Counted from the first letter of the stretch, positions 1 to 8,634 are shown. The stretch: DNA of 64,000 nt from Rhizobium leguminosarum (GCF_001652265.1 NZ_LWBS01000108.1:1-64000); one strand, 5' to 3'. The notes: generated by a model from the letters alone, not told the origin. A program made the numbers and translations.

Positions 1-813
1 GTTGCGGGCAAGGCCAAAGACATAGTCGACGTTGCTGGTCTCGCACCAGTCCATCAGTTCGTCGCGGGCAAAGCCAGAATCGGCGCGCAGAACGATGCGC
101 ACGCCAGGCCAGCGCGTGCGGATTTGCTTGACGATCCGTCCGACCTCCTCGACCGCGCCGGCGCTGGCGTCGATGTTGGAGCGCCGCAGCTTGGCCGAAA
201 GCAGATGTCGGCCGCAAAAGATATAGAGCGGCAGATAGCAATAGCCGTCATAATAGCCGTGGAAGAACCGCCCTTCCTGATGGCCGTGCAGCGGATCATC
301 GGTGGCGTCGAGGTCGAGCACGATCTCCTCTGGCGGCCTGTCGTGTGCATCCAGGAACAGCTCCACGAACAGCGCTTCCAGAGCCCCGGCGTCATAGGCG
401 ATCTTGTGATAGCGCGTCGGCGCGCCGGGGCGGCCGTGCTCCAGCCGGTTCAACGTGGATTTGCCGGCAAGCACCGCACAGTCCTGTCGCTTCGGCGTCA
501 GCCGCTCCGACAGCAGCGCAAGCACCGGGTCGTGGCGCAGCGTGTCGTGATCATCGACATCCTCGTAGCCCAGCGCGATCGCCGCAATGCGCTGCCCGAC
601 CAGCGTGCGGGTGCTGTGGACCGTGCACTTGCGATCGCGGCCATCAACGAAGCAGGCGGCCACCCGGTCGAACAGCCCGATGGCCGCATCGACGTGACGA
701 AGCAGCAGCGCACCGGCATCCGAGGTGATCGCGCCGCCGTCGAAACCAGCGACGACTTTGTGGCCGTCGAAGCCTTTAAATTCCAACTGCGCGGAGATAC
801 AGTCTGTTTGCAT
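1..813 (-). mobile_element. IS1380-family transposase, 5' part (cut by window edge)
   Basis: The minus strand is open from an ATG at 813 to the window edge (271 codons, no stop), with GGAGG just upstream of the start. The N-terminal part has the IS1380-type DDE sequence: VLDLDATDDPLHG carrying the first catalytic Asp near residue 165, followed by a Gly/Tyr-rich FFHGYYDGYCYLPLYIF stretch. VLRADSGFARDELMDWC near residue 250 carries the second Asp. IS1380 transposases are usually about 430-460 aa, so roughly 60% is visible and the last catalytic acid lies outside. The element probably ends between this start and the GntR gene at 943. Whether it is intact cannot be judged here. The family call is from motifs. 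Confidence 0.85.
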
Positions 814-826
814 CGGGGCCTCCTTA

Positions 827-872
827 GCGAATCTGGTAAGCCTTTGTAGCAAAAGCAGTTTCTCAGATTCGC
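827..872. repeat. Inverted repeat upstream of the transposase
   Basis: GCGAATCTG at 827-835 is the exact reverse complement of CAGATTCGC at 864-872, forming a 9-bp dyad with a 28-nt spacer upstream of the transposase start. It may be a subterminal repeat or regulatory hairpin of the insertion sequence. A related GAGATTCGGG lies at 897-906. The true IS end could not be fixed from one side. Confidence 0.4.
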
Positions 873-942
873 AGCCCCGATGCACCCCTTACTTTGAGAG
901 ATTCGGGCTAGCGATTGAACCTGTCAAGAGGCAAGGCAGCAG

Positions 943-1641
943 ATGATTTCGACGAGAGCGAAGGAACCCTCAACGGGCACAACCCAGATACCGCGCGCCA
1001 ACAGCCTGGCGGGCGACGTCTACGAGGCAATCTTCAACCAGCTCATGTCGTTGAAGATCGCGCCCGGGGCTCGGATTACGGTCGACAACCTGGTCAGGGA
1101 GTTCAACGTCTCTCACACCCCGATCCGCGAAGCCCTCGGCCGGCTTGAAGGCGAAGGCCTCGTCGTCAAGCAGCATCTCGTCGGCTATCGTGCCGCGCCG
1201 CAGATCACGCGCCACCGCTTCGACGAGCTCTATGAACTGCGCCTACTGCTGGAACCTGCCGGCGCTGCGAAGGCGGCCGAGGCGATGAACGACGAAAAGC
1301 TGGCCATCCTGACGGAGGCAGCAGGGGTGATGACACGCAGCGACAACAGGGACGAACGAGCGAATTATTCGGCCTTCGCCCGCAAGGACGCTATTTTCCA
1401 TGACCGCATCATGGAATTTGCCGGCAACGAGTTGATCCGCGAGATGCTGACATTCCAGCACACGCATTTCCATATCTTCCGCCTGATGTTCCATCGCCGT
1501 GTCACCGAGGAGGCACTCGGCGAGCATCAGACGCTGCTCGATGCCTTCGCGGCGCGCGACCCGGGCGCGGCTGCGAAGGCAATGCGCATCCATATCGAAC
1601 ATTCGCGCGACCGGCTGTTGCCGGCTTTCGACGAAATCTGA
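943..1641 (+). CDS. GntR-family transcriptional regulator (FadR/FCD type)
   Basis: A 232-aa regulator. Residues about 20-85 form a GntR winged helix with the recognition segment VSHTPIREALGRLEGEGLV. Residues about 95-225 form an all-helical FCD effector domain with the usual His/Asp/Arg-rich helices (ARKDAIFHDRIMEF, then FHIFRLMF). FCD domains typically bind a metal and a small carboxylate or sugar acid. The ATG at 943 follows a purine-rich AAGGCAGCAG. The gene lies 57 bp upstream of a DJ-1/PfpI gene on the same strand and probably controls it or the convergent operon at 2364-6076. No operator of the type found at 6841 or 17008 is visible upstream. The ligand is unknown. Confidence 0.88.
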   Translation: MISTRAKEPSTGTTQIPRANSLAGDVYEAIFNQLMSLKIAPGARITVDNLVREFNVSHTPIREALGRLEGEGLVVKQHLVGYRAAPQITRHRFDELYELRLLLEPAGAAKAAEAMNDEKLAILTEAAGVMTRSDNRDERANYSAFARKDAIFHDRIMEFAGNELIREMLTFQHTHFHIFRLMFHRRVTEEALGEHQTLLDAFAARDPGAAAKAMRIHIEHSRDRLLPAFDEI

Positions 1642-1698
1642 GCAACCCCGGGCAGGAAAGGTCGTGCCTACCCGATCTGACAATGAGGAGGAGAACCC

Positions 1699-2292
1699 AT
1701 GCCAGGCAAGAAAATCCTGATGCTCACCGGCGATTTCACCGAGGAGTACGAAATCTTTGTCTATCAGCAGGCGATGGAGGCGGTCGGCCACACGGTGCAC
1801 GTCGTGTGCCCGGATAAGAAGGCCGGCGACATCCTCAGGACGTCGCTGCACGATTTCGAGGGGGATCAGACCTACACCGAAAAACTCGGGCACAACGTCA
1901 CCATCAACAAGACGTTTTCCGAGGCCGAGAACCAGCTCGACCAGTATCATGCCGTCTACTGCGCCGGCGGGCGTGGACCGGAATATATCCGCACCGACAA
2001 GCGGGTGCAGGCGATGGTGCGTCATTTCCACGAGCAGAAGAAGCCGATCTTTACCATCTGCCACGGGGTCCAGATCCTGATTGCGGTCGACGGTGTCGTT
2101 CGCGGCAAGAAGGTGGGTGCACTTGGGGCCTGCGAACCGGAGGTCACCCTGGCAGGCGGAACCTATATCGACCTCTCGCCAACTGAAGCGTATGTCGATG
2201 GCACGATGGTTTCGGCCAAGGGCTGGACGGCGCTCGCTGCCTTTATCCGCGAATGCCTGAAGGTGCTGGGAACAGAGATCCACCACAGCTGA
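1699..2292 (+). CDS. DJ-1/PfpI family protein
   Basis: A 197-aa single-domain DJ-1/PfpI (class I glutamine amidotransferase-like) protein. The nucleophile elbow TICHGVQ puts the reactive Cys at 121 with His122 beside it. The small motif GGRGPEYIR is at about 91-98, and acidic residues GDFTEEYE near 11-18 supply the Glu that usually tunes the Cys. Members act as glyoxalase III-like or chaperone/deglycase hydrolases, or as isocyanide hydratase-like enzymes; the sequence does not decide which. A strong AGGAGGAG precedes the ATG. It is the second gene after the GntR regulator and is closed by a terminator at 2314-2348, so the pair is probably a small transcription unit. There is no signal peptide. 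Confidence 0.85.
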   Translation: MPGKKILMLTGDFTEEYEIFVYQQAMEAVGHTVHVVCPDKKAGDILRTSLHDFEGDQTYTEKLGHNVTINKTFSEAENQLDQYHAVYCAGGRGPEYIRTDKRVQAMVRHFHEQKKPIFTICHGVQILIAVDGVVRGKKVGALGACEPEVTLAGGTYIDLSPTEAYVDGTMVSAKGWTALAAFIRECLKVLGTEIHHS

Positions 2293-2313
2293 GACGACGG
2301 CACCAAACAACGA

Positions 2314-2348
2314 AAGGCCGGCAGGTGACAGCTGCCGGGCCTTTTTTT
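2314..2348 (+). terminator. Rho-independent terminator after the DJ-1 gene
   Basis: A GC-rich hairpin (left arm about 2316-2324, right arm about 2332-2341, core GGCAG/CTGCC extended by CC/GG) is followed by seven Ts at 2342-2348. It sits 22 nt past the DJ-1 stop and 16 nt before the stop of the convergent M24 gene. Confidence 0.8.
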
Positions 2349-2363
2349 GTAATGGGCCTGCAA

Positions 2364-3554
2364 TCACGCTCCGCCGCGGTTCCAGCCGCGGCCACGGTCG
2401 CCGAACATTTCATAGCCGCCATCGGTGATTGCAAGCGTATCCTCCAACTTGATGAATCCGCGCTTTGGGTGAAGCATCGTCGTCTCGACCGAGATCACGC
2501 TCCCGGTTTCCAGCGGCTTGTCGGCATCGATGCCATCATAGGTGACAGGGTGGTTCGTCATGAGGAATGGCGCTTCGTGGGCGATGAGGCCCATGCCATG
2601 GCAGAAAAAGTCGGTGAAGGCCGCCGACGGCGAGGCCTTGAGCTCGGCTTCTGCTGCCTCAATCATTTCACTGCCCGGAGCGCCTGCCCTGACCTTGGCG
2701 AAGGCCGCTTGCTGGATGCATTCGACTTCGGCCAGAAGGTCCTCCAGCTCCGCATCCGGCTCGCCGAGCACACCCATGCGGCAGAGGTCACCGATATATC
2801 CGTGATAGTTGCCGCCGGAATCGATCGACAGGATCTCGCCCTCGGCCCAGGCCTGCGGCGAGCCCGCGCGATTGTGGCTGGAGCCGAGCGTCAGCAGGCA
2901 ATATTCGAAGTGCAGGCCGCGGTTCGTTTCCTCCCGGCGCAGCTGCTCGATGATCTCCATCTTCGTCGAGCCGGCGCGGGCCGCCGCGATCGTCGCCAGC
3001 ATCGAGTCGGTGATCAATTCGGAGGCGCGTCTCAGCTTTGCCAGTTCATCCGTCGTCTTGACGGCCCTTAGCCGCTCCAACACATGCGTGGCATCGACAA
3101 ATCGAGCGCCATCCAGCCGCGAGGCAAGCAGGTCGCGGGCGTCGGAGGGCAGGAAGGCTGGCTCGATGCCGATGCGCCCACCGGCCTTGCCGATCTTCTT
3201 CAGGTGCTCGACGGCGAGCCCGGCGGCATCCTGCGTGCCCCAGCTCGCCGTATGTACGGCGGGCGTCCAGAATGGGTTGTTCTGGTGCTCGGCGCCCTCC
3301 ATGCGGTTACCCACATAGGCAGAGTGATCAGGCGCGCCCTTCTCATAAATCACCATCGGAAGGTACCGGCTATGCCCGATCGCATCCATGGCGGCGAAGA
3401 AGATGAACTTATAGCCGTCCATGAGATATTGCGTGTTGTGTTTGGAGGTGGCGACGATGACGTCGATACCGGCTTCCTCCATGAGACGGTCGAGCTTGGC
3501 CGTATCGAACGGCGTCACGGCGGCCTGCCTTGTTTGCCCTGCATTGTCGTTCAT
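2364..3554 (-). CDS. M24-family (Xaa-Pro peptidase/creatinase-like) protein
   Basis: A 396-aa protein of pita-bread fold. The N-terminal creatinase-like domain spans about 15-165 and the M24 domain about 175-385. All five dinuclear metal ligands are recognisable: Asp in LSIDSGG, Asp in GYIGDL, His in FFCHGMGL, Glu in ISVETTM and Glu in IKLEDT. It may therefore be a real metallohydrolase (aminopeptidase P, creatinase or related C-N hydrolase). The start has GGGAGGAAAGACG upstream. It is the last gene of an operon with a cupin, a PEP-hydrolase-type TIM barrel and a Tm-1-like protein, which argues for a small-molecule substrate rather than general peptide turnover. The substrate is unknown. Confidence 0.88.
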   Translation of the reverse strand: MNDNAGQTRQAAVTPFDTAKLDRLMEEAGIDVIVATSKHNTQYLMDGYKFIFFAAMDAIGHSRYLPMVIYEKGAPDHSAYVGNRMEGAEHQNNPFWTPAVHTASWGTQDAAGLAVEHLKKIGKAGGRIGIEPAFLPSDARDLLASRLDGARFVDATHVLERLRAVKTTDELAKLRRASELITDSMLATIAAARAGSTKMEIIEQLRREETNRGLHFEYCLLTLGSSHNRAGSPQAWAEGEILSIDSGGNYHGYIGDLCRMGVLGEPDAELEDLLAEVECIQQAAFAKVRAGAPGSEMIEAAEAELKASPSAAFTDFFCHGMGLIAHEAPFLMTNHPVTYDGIDADKPLETGSVISVETTMLHPKRGFIKLEDTLAITDGGYEMFGDRGRGWNRGGA

Positions 3555-3586
3555 CGTCTTTCCTCCCAGAAAATGGATGCGCCGCC

Positions 3587-4000
3587 TCAGAAGCCCGGCG
3601 GCAGCAGGCGGAAGTCCGGCAAATCGCGTAGCGCAAGCTCCGGCCCGGCCGGTGAGTAGACCACGAAAAGGAGCATCTTCCCGCCGCCAGTGTTCTTCGT
3701 CGAATGAAAGCGACTTTCCGGAATATAGATCGTGCAGCCGCTGGCGACCTTCTGCGTGATCGGATTACCATTCTCGTCCTCGACCATCTGCTCGCCCTCG
3801 CCGGAAATCACAAAAATGATTTCCTCCGCGCCAGGGTGATTGTGGCGGGAATGGCCCTCGCCGCTTGGCACCTCCACGACGCCGCCGGAAAAGCGGCTGG
3901 CGCCGTTGACCTCGGGCGCCACAGTCAGCGACAGCTTGCCCCAGTCGAAACCGAAGGCGCTCACATCCTCAGGATAGATAAAGTACTTGTCCTTTACCAT
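3587..4000 (-). CDS. Small cupin-domain protein
   Basis: A 137-aa single cupin. Motif 1 is HSRHNHPGAEEIIFVISGEGE, with two His and a Glu as probable metal ligands near residues 51-58; motif 2 (IPESRFHSTKNTGG) carries the last His. Small cupins of this kind bind a metal and act as isomerases, dioxygenases or sugar-binding accessory proteins. The ATG at 4000 was chosen because GAGGAGGCGGTTTC lies directly upstream. An open frame continues to 4303 but overlaps the preceding gene and lacks cupin sequence. It sits 25 nt after the TIM-barrel gene and 32 nt before the M24 gene, so it is part of the operon. The function is unassigned. Confidence 0.85.
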   Translation of the reverse strand: MVKDKYFIYPEDVSAFGFDWGKLSLTVAPEVNGASRFSGGVVEVPSGEGHSRHNHPGAEEIIFVISGEGEQMVEDENGNPITQKVASGCTIYIPESRFHSTKNTGGGKMLLFVVYSPAGPELALRDLPDFRLLPPGF

Positions 4001-4025
4001 GAAACCGCCTCCTCCACATCCTTCC

Positions 4026-4868
4026 TCAGACGACCGCGCCGATGGCGAGCGCCTTGAAATCTTCCGTCTGCTTGCGGATTGCCGCCTCTGCCGGCAGGCG
4101 CTCCATCGAGCTTGCGCCATAAAAGCCGTGGCAGCCAGGGCAACGCTCGAGAACGTAGCGCGCATCCTCCGGCATCGAGATCGGGCCCCCGTGGCAGAGC
4201 ACGATGACGTCGTCGCGCATGGAATGTGCCGCCTTGGCGATCGCGCCGATCTCCTCGACGCAGTCATCAAGCGACTTGCCGGATGTGGCGCCGATCGTGC
4301 CACCGGTCGTCACCCCCATATGCGCCACGACGATGTCGGCGCCAGCGGTCGTCATGGCGATAGCCTCGCTCTCGTTGAACACATAGGGCGTCGTCAGCAG
4401 GTCGAGCCCGTGGGCGGTGGCGATCATCTCGACCTCCAGATTGTAGCTCATGCCCGTTTCCTCAAAACTCTGCCGCATCCGCCCATCGAAGAGGCCTATT
4501 GTGGGAAAGTTCTGTACGCCGGAAAAGCCCATTGCCTTGAGGTCGGCGAGGAAGCGCGGCATCAGCACGAAAGGGTCCGTGCCATTGACGCCGGCGAGCA
4601 CCGGCGTCTTTTTCACGACCGGCAACACTTCAAGCGCCATGTCCTTGACGATCTCGTTGGCATTGCCATAGGCGAGCAGTCCGGCCGCCGAACCGCGGCC
4701 CGCCATGCGGTATCGCCCGGAATTGTAGATAATGATGAGGTCGATACCGCCTGCCTCCTCGGCCTTGGCGGAGATGCCGGTGCCGGCGCCGCCGCCGACG
4801 ATCGGCACGCCGGCTGCGATCATGCCGTGAAATTTTTCGAGGATGGTGCTACGCGGTATGACTGGCAT
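4026..4868 (-). CDS. Phosphoenolpyruvate hydrolase-type TIM-barrel protein
   Basis: A 280-aa protein resembling the PEP-hydrolase family of TIM barrels (Pfam PEP_hydrolase), related to PEP mutase/isocitrate lyase folds. Recognisable pieces are [15 protein letters not shown] near residue 30, [16 protein letters not shown] near 50, [15 protein letters not shown] near 120, and a C-terminal [15 protein letters not shown]. In tomato Tm-1 this domain is the C-terminal half of one protein whose N-terminal half matches the gene immediately upstream here, so the operon encodes the two Tm-1 halves separately. The stop of the upstream gene is 11 nt away and GAGAGACAAATCG precedes the ATG. The chemistry is not established in any close relative I know. 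Confidence 0.82.
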   Translation of the reverse strand: MPVIPRSTILEKFHGMIAAGVPIVGGGAGTGISAKAEEAGGIDLIIIYNSGRYRMAGRGSAAGLLAYGNANEIVKDMALEVLPVVKKTPVLAGVNGTDPFVLMPRFLADLKAMGFSGVQNFPTIGLFDGRMRQSFEETGMSYNLEVEMIATAHGLDLLTTPYVFNESEAIAMTTAGADIVVAHMGVTTGGTIGATSGKSLDDCVEEIGAIAKAAHSMRDDVIVLCHGGPISMPEDARYVLERCPGCHGFYGASSMERLPAEAAIRKQTEDFKALAIGAVV

Positions 4869-4879
4869 CGATTTGTCTC

Positions 4880-6076
4880 TCAGGGGTTGGCGATGTCACG
4901 ATAGGCCGCGACGGCGGCCTCGGCGAAATCTGGATCGTTGATATGGAGCGGCAGGCGAATAATACGTCGCGATGCCGTCGGCTTCACCGTCGCCTCGAGC
5001 GCGGCGAAAAGCGCGGCGTCGGCTTGTCGGTCGAAGAACGCGCCGCCTTCGATGTCGAGGGCCGAAACGCCCCTTTCGGGAATGAGGAGGCGTACGGGGC
5101 CGTGGCAGAGATTGAGCTTGTCGCCAATCCAGCGGCCGATCTGCGCGCATTCGGCCGACGTCGTGCGCATCAAGGTGACGTTCGGGTTGTGCCGGTAAAA
5201 CAGCCGGCCGGCATAACGCTCCGGGACGGTCTCCGGCGCCCAGAAGTTCACCATATCGAGCGCACCGACCGAGCCGACATAGGGCAGGCCTTTGCGAGCA
5301 ATGGCGCCGAAACGGTCCGAGGTGGCGGGCAAGACGCCGCCGAACAGCAGGTCGCAGACCTCGGTCGTCGTGATGTCGAGCACGCCAGAGATGAGCTCGC
5401 TGTCGGCAAGCTTCTCCATCGCACGCCCGCCCGTGCCTGTCGCGTGGAAGACCAGGCAGTCATAGTCCGCTCGGAGGCGCTCGACCATAGCGGATACAGC
5501 AGGTGTCGTAACGCCGAACATGGTAAGCCCGAGGGCTGGTTTGGATGCAGTCACCTCAGCCGGCCGGCGGGCCATGGCGGTGATCGCCTGGGCGGCGTTG
5601 TGAAGGATGATGCGGCTCAGCCGGTTCAGGCCCGCCATGTCCGTGACCGAGGGCATCATCACGATGTCTGAAACATCGACAAAGGGAGCCACATCGCCGG
5701 ATGCGAGCGTCGAGACCATGATCTTTGGCAGACCGAGCGGCAATTGGCGCATGCCTGCGGTAATGATCGAAGTGCCCCCGCCTCCACCGATACCGATGAC
5801 GCCAGCAATGTCCTGGCGCTCCACGAGGAAGCGCGCAAAGGCAATGCCCATCGCCTCGACCGCCCTTCCGCGGTCGCCGCCGGCAAGAACGGCTCCAGCC
5901 CCGTCCGGATGGCACGCCGCCACTGCGTCGGCCCTCACATCGACGGAGGTTTGAGGCTCGCGGATGCCGACGTCGACACGGACGACAGCCCCGCCCGCCG
6001 CCTCGATGCAAGCGGCCAGATAATCAAGCTCCTCGCCCTTCGTGTCGGCCGTGCCGACCACGTAGATCTGCTTCAT
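4880..6076 (-). CDS. Tm-1-like ATP-binding protein (UPF0261)
   Basis: A 398-aa protein of the UPF0261/Tm-1-like family. The N-terminal half begins [20 protein letters not shown] and carries a glycine-rich loop, [19 protein letters not shown] (about 93-111), that fits nucleotide-phosphate binding. A second half from about 200 contains [16 protein letters not shown] and [15 protein letters not shown]. In tomato Tm-1 the equivalent region binds a viral replication protein and ATP; the bacterial role is unknown. The start has GGAGGGGAA directly upstream. It is the first gene of the four-gene operon and its promoter must lie in the 99 bp shared with the divergent TetR gene, where a long dyad is found. 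Confidence 0.85.
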   Translation of the reverse strand: MKQIYVVGTADTKGEELDYLAACIEAAGGAVVRVDVGIREPQTSVDVRADAVAACHPDGAGAVLAGGDRGRAVEAMGIAFARFLVERQDIAGVIGIGGGGGTSIITAGMRQLPLGLPKIMVSTLASGDVAPFVDVSDIVMMPSVTDMAGLNRLSRIILHNAAQAITAMARRPAEVTASKPALGLTMFGVTTPAVSAMVERLRADYDCLVFHATGTGGRAMEKLADSELISGVLDITTTEVCDLLFGGVLPATSDRFGAIARKGLPYVGSVGALDMVNFWAPETVPERYAGRLFYRHNPNVTLMRTTSAECAQIGRWIGDKLNLCHGPVRLLIPERGVSALDIEGGAFFDRQADAALFAALEATVKPTASRRIIRLPLHINDPDFAEAAVAAYRDIANP

Positions 6077-6151
6077 TTCCCCTCCGAGACCGGTTGGGTT
6101 TCCTCCCAGAATATCCCACGTCCGGGCAAAGCGATGGGCCCTTGCAAATTA

Positions 6152-6188
6152 GTGAGACGCGCGTATCATAAAGATATGGATGTCTCAC
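6152..6188. promoter_or_regulatory. 37-bp dyad overlapping the TetR start codon, probable TetR operator
   Basis: Symmetric arms surround a centre at 6170: GTGAGAC (6152-6158) with GTCTCAC (6182-6188), and an inner CGTATC with GATATG (one mismatch) around ATAAA. The ATG of the TetR gene (6176-6178) lies inside the right inner arm. The position between divergent genes suggests that the regulator represses both itself and the Tm-1/M24 operon. Confidence 0.7.
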
Positions 6189-6814
6189 GTCAACAGAACG
6201 AAACAGCCAGGACCGAGCGAGGCCCGCGTGCCCGAACGCGAAAACTGATGCTCGAAACGGCAACGCGCCTCATGCAGTCCGGCATCACTCCGTCGGTAAG
6301 TGAAGTCGCCGAGGCTGCCGAAGTCTCGCGCGCGACGGCCTACCGTTACTTTCCGAGCCAGGCCGCGCTCGTGCATGCCGTGGTGGATGAGGCTCTGGGG
6401 CCGATACTCAGCTGGTCGTCGGACAGTCCGGATGCACGCACCCGCGTTGCCGACCTCTTGGCGACCGCAATGCCGCGCATCGATGAGTTCGAAGCCACCT
6501 TCAAGGCGGCGCTGAAACTTTCACTGGACCAGTGGGCGCAGCGCCAGGCCGGCACGCTCGGCAACGAGCCGCTATTCACGCGCGGCCACCGGGTCGACCT
6601 GCTGAAGTGCGTGACGGCTCCCCTGCAGGGCACCGTGCCGCCCGAATCCCGGGAACGCCTTGCGCAGGCGCTTTCGCTTGTCTTCGGCGTCGAGGTACTG
6701 ATCGTGTTGAAGGACATCTGGGGCCTGACCTCCGAAAGCGCGCAGTCTGTTGCCGAGTGGGCCGCCAGGGCGCTTGTTGATACGGCGTTACGGCAGGCGG
6801 AGAGGAAAGCATGA
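6176..6814 (+). CDS. TetR-family transcriptional regulator
   Basis: A 212-aa regulator. After a basic N-terminus (RGPRARTRKLMLETATRLM) comes a TetR helix-turn-helix, SVSEVAEAAEVSRATAYRYF, at about residues 41-60. A helical ligand-binding domain follows. The open frame extends far upstream, but the ATG at 6176 was chosen because the TetR homology starts right after it and the upstream part runs antisense through the Tm-1-like gene. No good ribosome-binding site is visible. It is divergent from the operon at 2364-6076 and its start codon lies inside a long dyad, which points to autoregulation and control of that operon. The ligand is unknown, possibly an intermediate of the M24/cupin/Tm-1 pathway. 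Confidence 0.85.
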   Translation: MDVSRQQNETARTERGPRARTRKLMLETATRLMQSGITPSVSEVAEAAEVSRATAYRYFPSQAALVHAVVDEALGPILSWSSDSPDARTRVADLLATAMPRIDEFEATFKAALKLSLDQWAQRQAGTLGNEPLFTRGHRVDLLKCVTAPLQGTVPPESRERLAQALSLVFGVEVLIVLKDIWGLTSESAQSVAEWAARALVDTALRQAERKA

Positions 6815-6840
6815 CGTGGGGAACCTTCAGATTAATCCAA

Positions 6841-6859
6841 CAATTGGTTGGACCAGATG
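6841..6859. promoter_or_regulatory. GntR/FCD-type operator, site 1
   Basis: CAATTGG-TTGGA-CCAGATG, an imperfect 7-5-7 dyad containing TGGTNNNACCA, the pattern bound by FadR/FCD-type GntR proteins. The same motif recurs at 7010, 17008 and 17031. It lies about 330 bp upstream of the binding-protein gene at 7171, in a 356-bp gap that holds no gene I can support. Confidence 0.6.
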
Positions 6860-6945
6860 AAGCAAATGTGGTCGGGATTGGCGAGCAGGAACGTGAGTTC
6901 GCCTGACAAGACCGCATTAGCGGAGCCGCAATTGCGGGAATAGAT

Positions 6946-6957
6946 CCAGAAGTCTGG
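6946..6957. promoter_or_regulatory. Short palindrome CCAGA-AG-TCTGG
   Basis: A perfect 5-bp inverted repeat with a 2-nt centre lies between two probable GntR operators. Its arms repeat the CCAGA half-site in the opposite arrangement, so it may be an auxiliary site. The evidence is weak. Confidence 0.3.
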
Positions 6958-7009
6958 AAGACGAACCTTTGCTAAAATGCTCTCCGAGGCTCACTCTTGA
7001 CGATATTGG

Positions 7010-7028
7010 CGTTTGGTACTACCAGATT
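7010..7028. promoter_or_regulatory. GntR/FCD-type operator, site 2
   Basis: CGTTTGG-TACTA-CCAGATT has the TGGTNNNACCA core with a perfect 4+4 bp inner palindrome (TGGTACTACCA, 7014-7024). It lies about 145 bp upstream of the binding-protein start at 7171, a likely promoter position for the transporter operon. Confidence 0.65.
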
Positions 7029-7170
7029 AGAGAATAACATTCAGGCTTGAGATCTGAAACGCGCCAGGGGTCGGGGAGGACCCCAGCACGAAAATCACCC
7101 AGGAGGATCGGGAAGCCGGATCGGGAGGCCGCGATGACGCGGGAAGCGTGCATAAATGGGAGGAAACGTT

Positions 7171-8481
7171 ATGCGCAAGACTATGGCCGGTCTCTTTGCC
7201 GGTGTCGGATTGATGTGGGCCTGCGGAACATCCGCACAGGCCCAGGAACTGACGATTTTCTGGGCCGAGTGGGACCCGGCGAATTACCTTCAGGAACTTG
7301 CCAACCAATACGAGGCTGAAACCGGCGTCAAGGTCACGGTCGAGACCACACCATGGTCCGACTTTCAGACCAAAGCCTTCACCGAATTCAACGCAAAGGG
7401 CTCAGCCTATGACCTGGTCGTCGGCGATAGCCAATGGATCGGGGCGGCGTCAGAAGCTGGCCACTATGTCGATCTGACCGACTTTTTCACCAAGCACAAT
7501 CTGACCCAGGTGATGGCTCCGGCGACGGTGAAATACTACTCCGAGTATCCGGCGAACTCGAAGAAGTACTGGTCAGTTCCTGCCGAAGGTGACGCCGTCG
7601 GCTGGTCCTACCGCAAGGACTGGTTCGAAGATCCCAGGGAGATGGAGGCGTTCAAGGCGAAATACGGTTACGACCTCGCCCCGCCGAAGACATGGGCCCA
7701 GATGCGCGACATCGCCGAGTTCTTCCATCGCCCAGATCAGAAGCGCTACGGAATCGCCATCTACACCGACAATTCCTATGACGGTCTCGTCATGGGTGTC
7801 GAGAATGCAATCTTCTCCTTCGGAGGTGAACTCGGCGACTACCAGAACTACAAGGTTGACGGCATCATCAATTCCGAGAAGAACGTCAAAGCGCTCGAAT
7901 TGTATCGCGAGCTCTACGGCTTTACGCCTCCGGGCTGGGCCAAGTCCTTCTTCGTCGAGAACAACCAGGCGATTACCGAGAACCTGGCGGCGATGAGCAT
8001 GAACTATTTCGCCTTCTTCCCGGCTCTGGTGAACGAGGCGTCGAACCCGAACGCCAAGGTTACCGGCTTCTTCGCCAATCCGGCAGGCCCGAACGGCGAG
8101 CAGTTCGCAGCGCTCGGCGGCCAAGGCATATCGGTCATCTCCTACTCAAAAAACCAGGAAGAGGCGATGAAATTCCTCGAATGGTTCATTAAGGACGAGA
8201 CCCAGAAGCGCTGGGCCGAACTCGGCGGCTACACGGCAAGCGCCAAGGTCCTTGAATCGCCGGAATTTCAGAACGCGACACCCTATAACAAGGCCTTCTA
8301 CGAGACCATGTTCAAGGTGAAGGACTTCTGGGCAACGCCTGAATATGCCGAACTGCTGATCCAGGCGAACCAGCGCATTTATCCCTTCGTCACCGCCGGC
8401 CAAGGCACGGCGAAGGAAGTGCTCGACTCTCTGGCAGCGGACTGGAACGCGACGTTCAAGAAATACGGACGCAATAAATAG
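7171..8481 (+). CDS. Extracellular solute-binding protein of a sugar/polyol ABC transporter
   Basis: A 436-aa family 1 solute-binding protein. A Sec signal peptide (about residues 1-25, ending TSAQA) precedes the mature ELTIFWAEWDPANYLQELA start. The periplasmic body contains YDLVVGDSQWIGAASEAGHYVDLTDF, a classic type 1 signature, and ends with a helix-rich lobe. The ATG at 7171 was preferred to an in-frame ATG 15 nt upstream because GGGAGGAAACGTT sits in front of it. It is the first gene of a six-gene transporter operon and is separated from the permeases by a stem-loop, which often keeps binding-protein message in excess. Upstream GntR-type operators link it to the sugar cluster at 12959-17961. 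Substrate is inferred as a sugar, polyol or sugar acid. Confidence 0.9.
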   Translation: MRKTMAGLFAGVGLMWACGTSAQAQELTIFWAEWDPANYLQELANQYEAETGVKVTVETTPWSDFQTKAFTEFNAKGSAYDLVVGDSQWIGAASEAGHYVDLTDFFTKHNLTQVMAPATVKYYSEYPANSKKYWSVPAEGDAVGWSYRKDWFEDPREMEAFKAKYGYDLAPPKTWAQMRDIAEFFHRPDQKRYGIAIYTDNSYDGLVMGVENAIFSFGGELGDYQNYKVDGIINSEKNVKALELYRELYGFTPPGWAKSFFVENNQAITENLAAMSMNYFAFFPALVNEASNPNAKVTGFFANPAGPNGEQFAALGGQGISVISYSKNQEEAMKFLEWFIKDETQKRWAELGGYTASAKVLESPEFQNATPYNKAFYETMFKVKDFWATPEYAELLIQANQRIYPFVTAGQGTAKEVLDSLAADWNATFKKYGRNK

Positions 8482-8491
8482 CAAACGCAAT

Positions 8492-8520
8492 CAGCGGAGG
8501 GCTCCGTCGCCCCTCCGTTG
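8492..8520 (+). terminator. Intercistronic stem-loop after the binding-protein gene
   Basis: CGGAGGG (8495-8501) pairs with CCCTCCG (8511-8517) and the stem extends with CA/TG and a wobble pair to about 10 bp. There is no T-run, so this is more likely an attenuating or RNA-stabilising hairpin than a full terminator. It would explain higher expression of the binding protein than of the permeases. Confidence 0.6.
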
Positions 8521-8634
8521 CATTCTGCATCTCGCGCCCAAAGGCGCGGTTCGAGAGGGCGCGGCGCCCGGAATTCACTTCGCGCATCGTGATGCCTTTT
8601 CCGGCATTGCGCCGACTCTCGGAGGAGGAGAGGA

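Noticed and set aside
2253..3071. Plus-strand open frame of 272 codons after the DJ-1 gene
   Set aside because: It is antisense to the M24 gene, whose five metal ligands are conserved, and it begins inside the DJ-1 gene. There is no ribosome-binding site and no recognisable domain.
5744..6175. Upstream extension of the TetR frame
   Set aside because: It is antisense to the Tm-1-like gene and shows no TetR sequence. The ATG at 6176 starts just before the helix-turn-helix domain.
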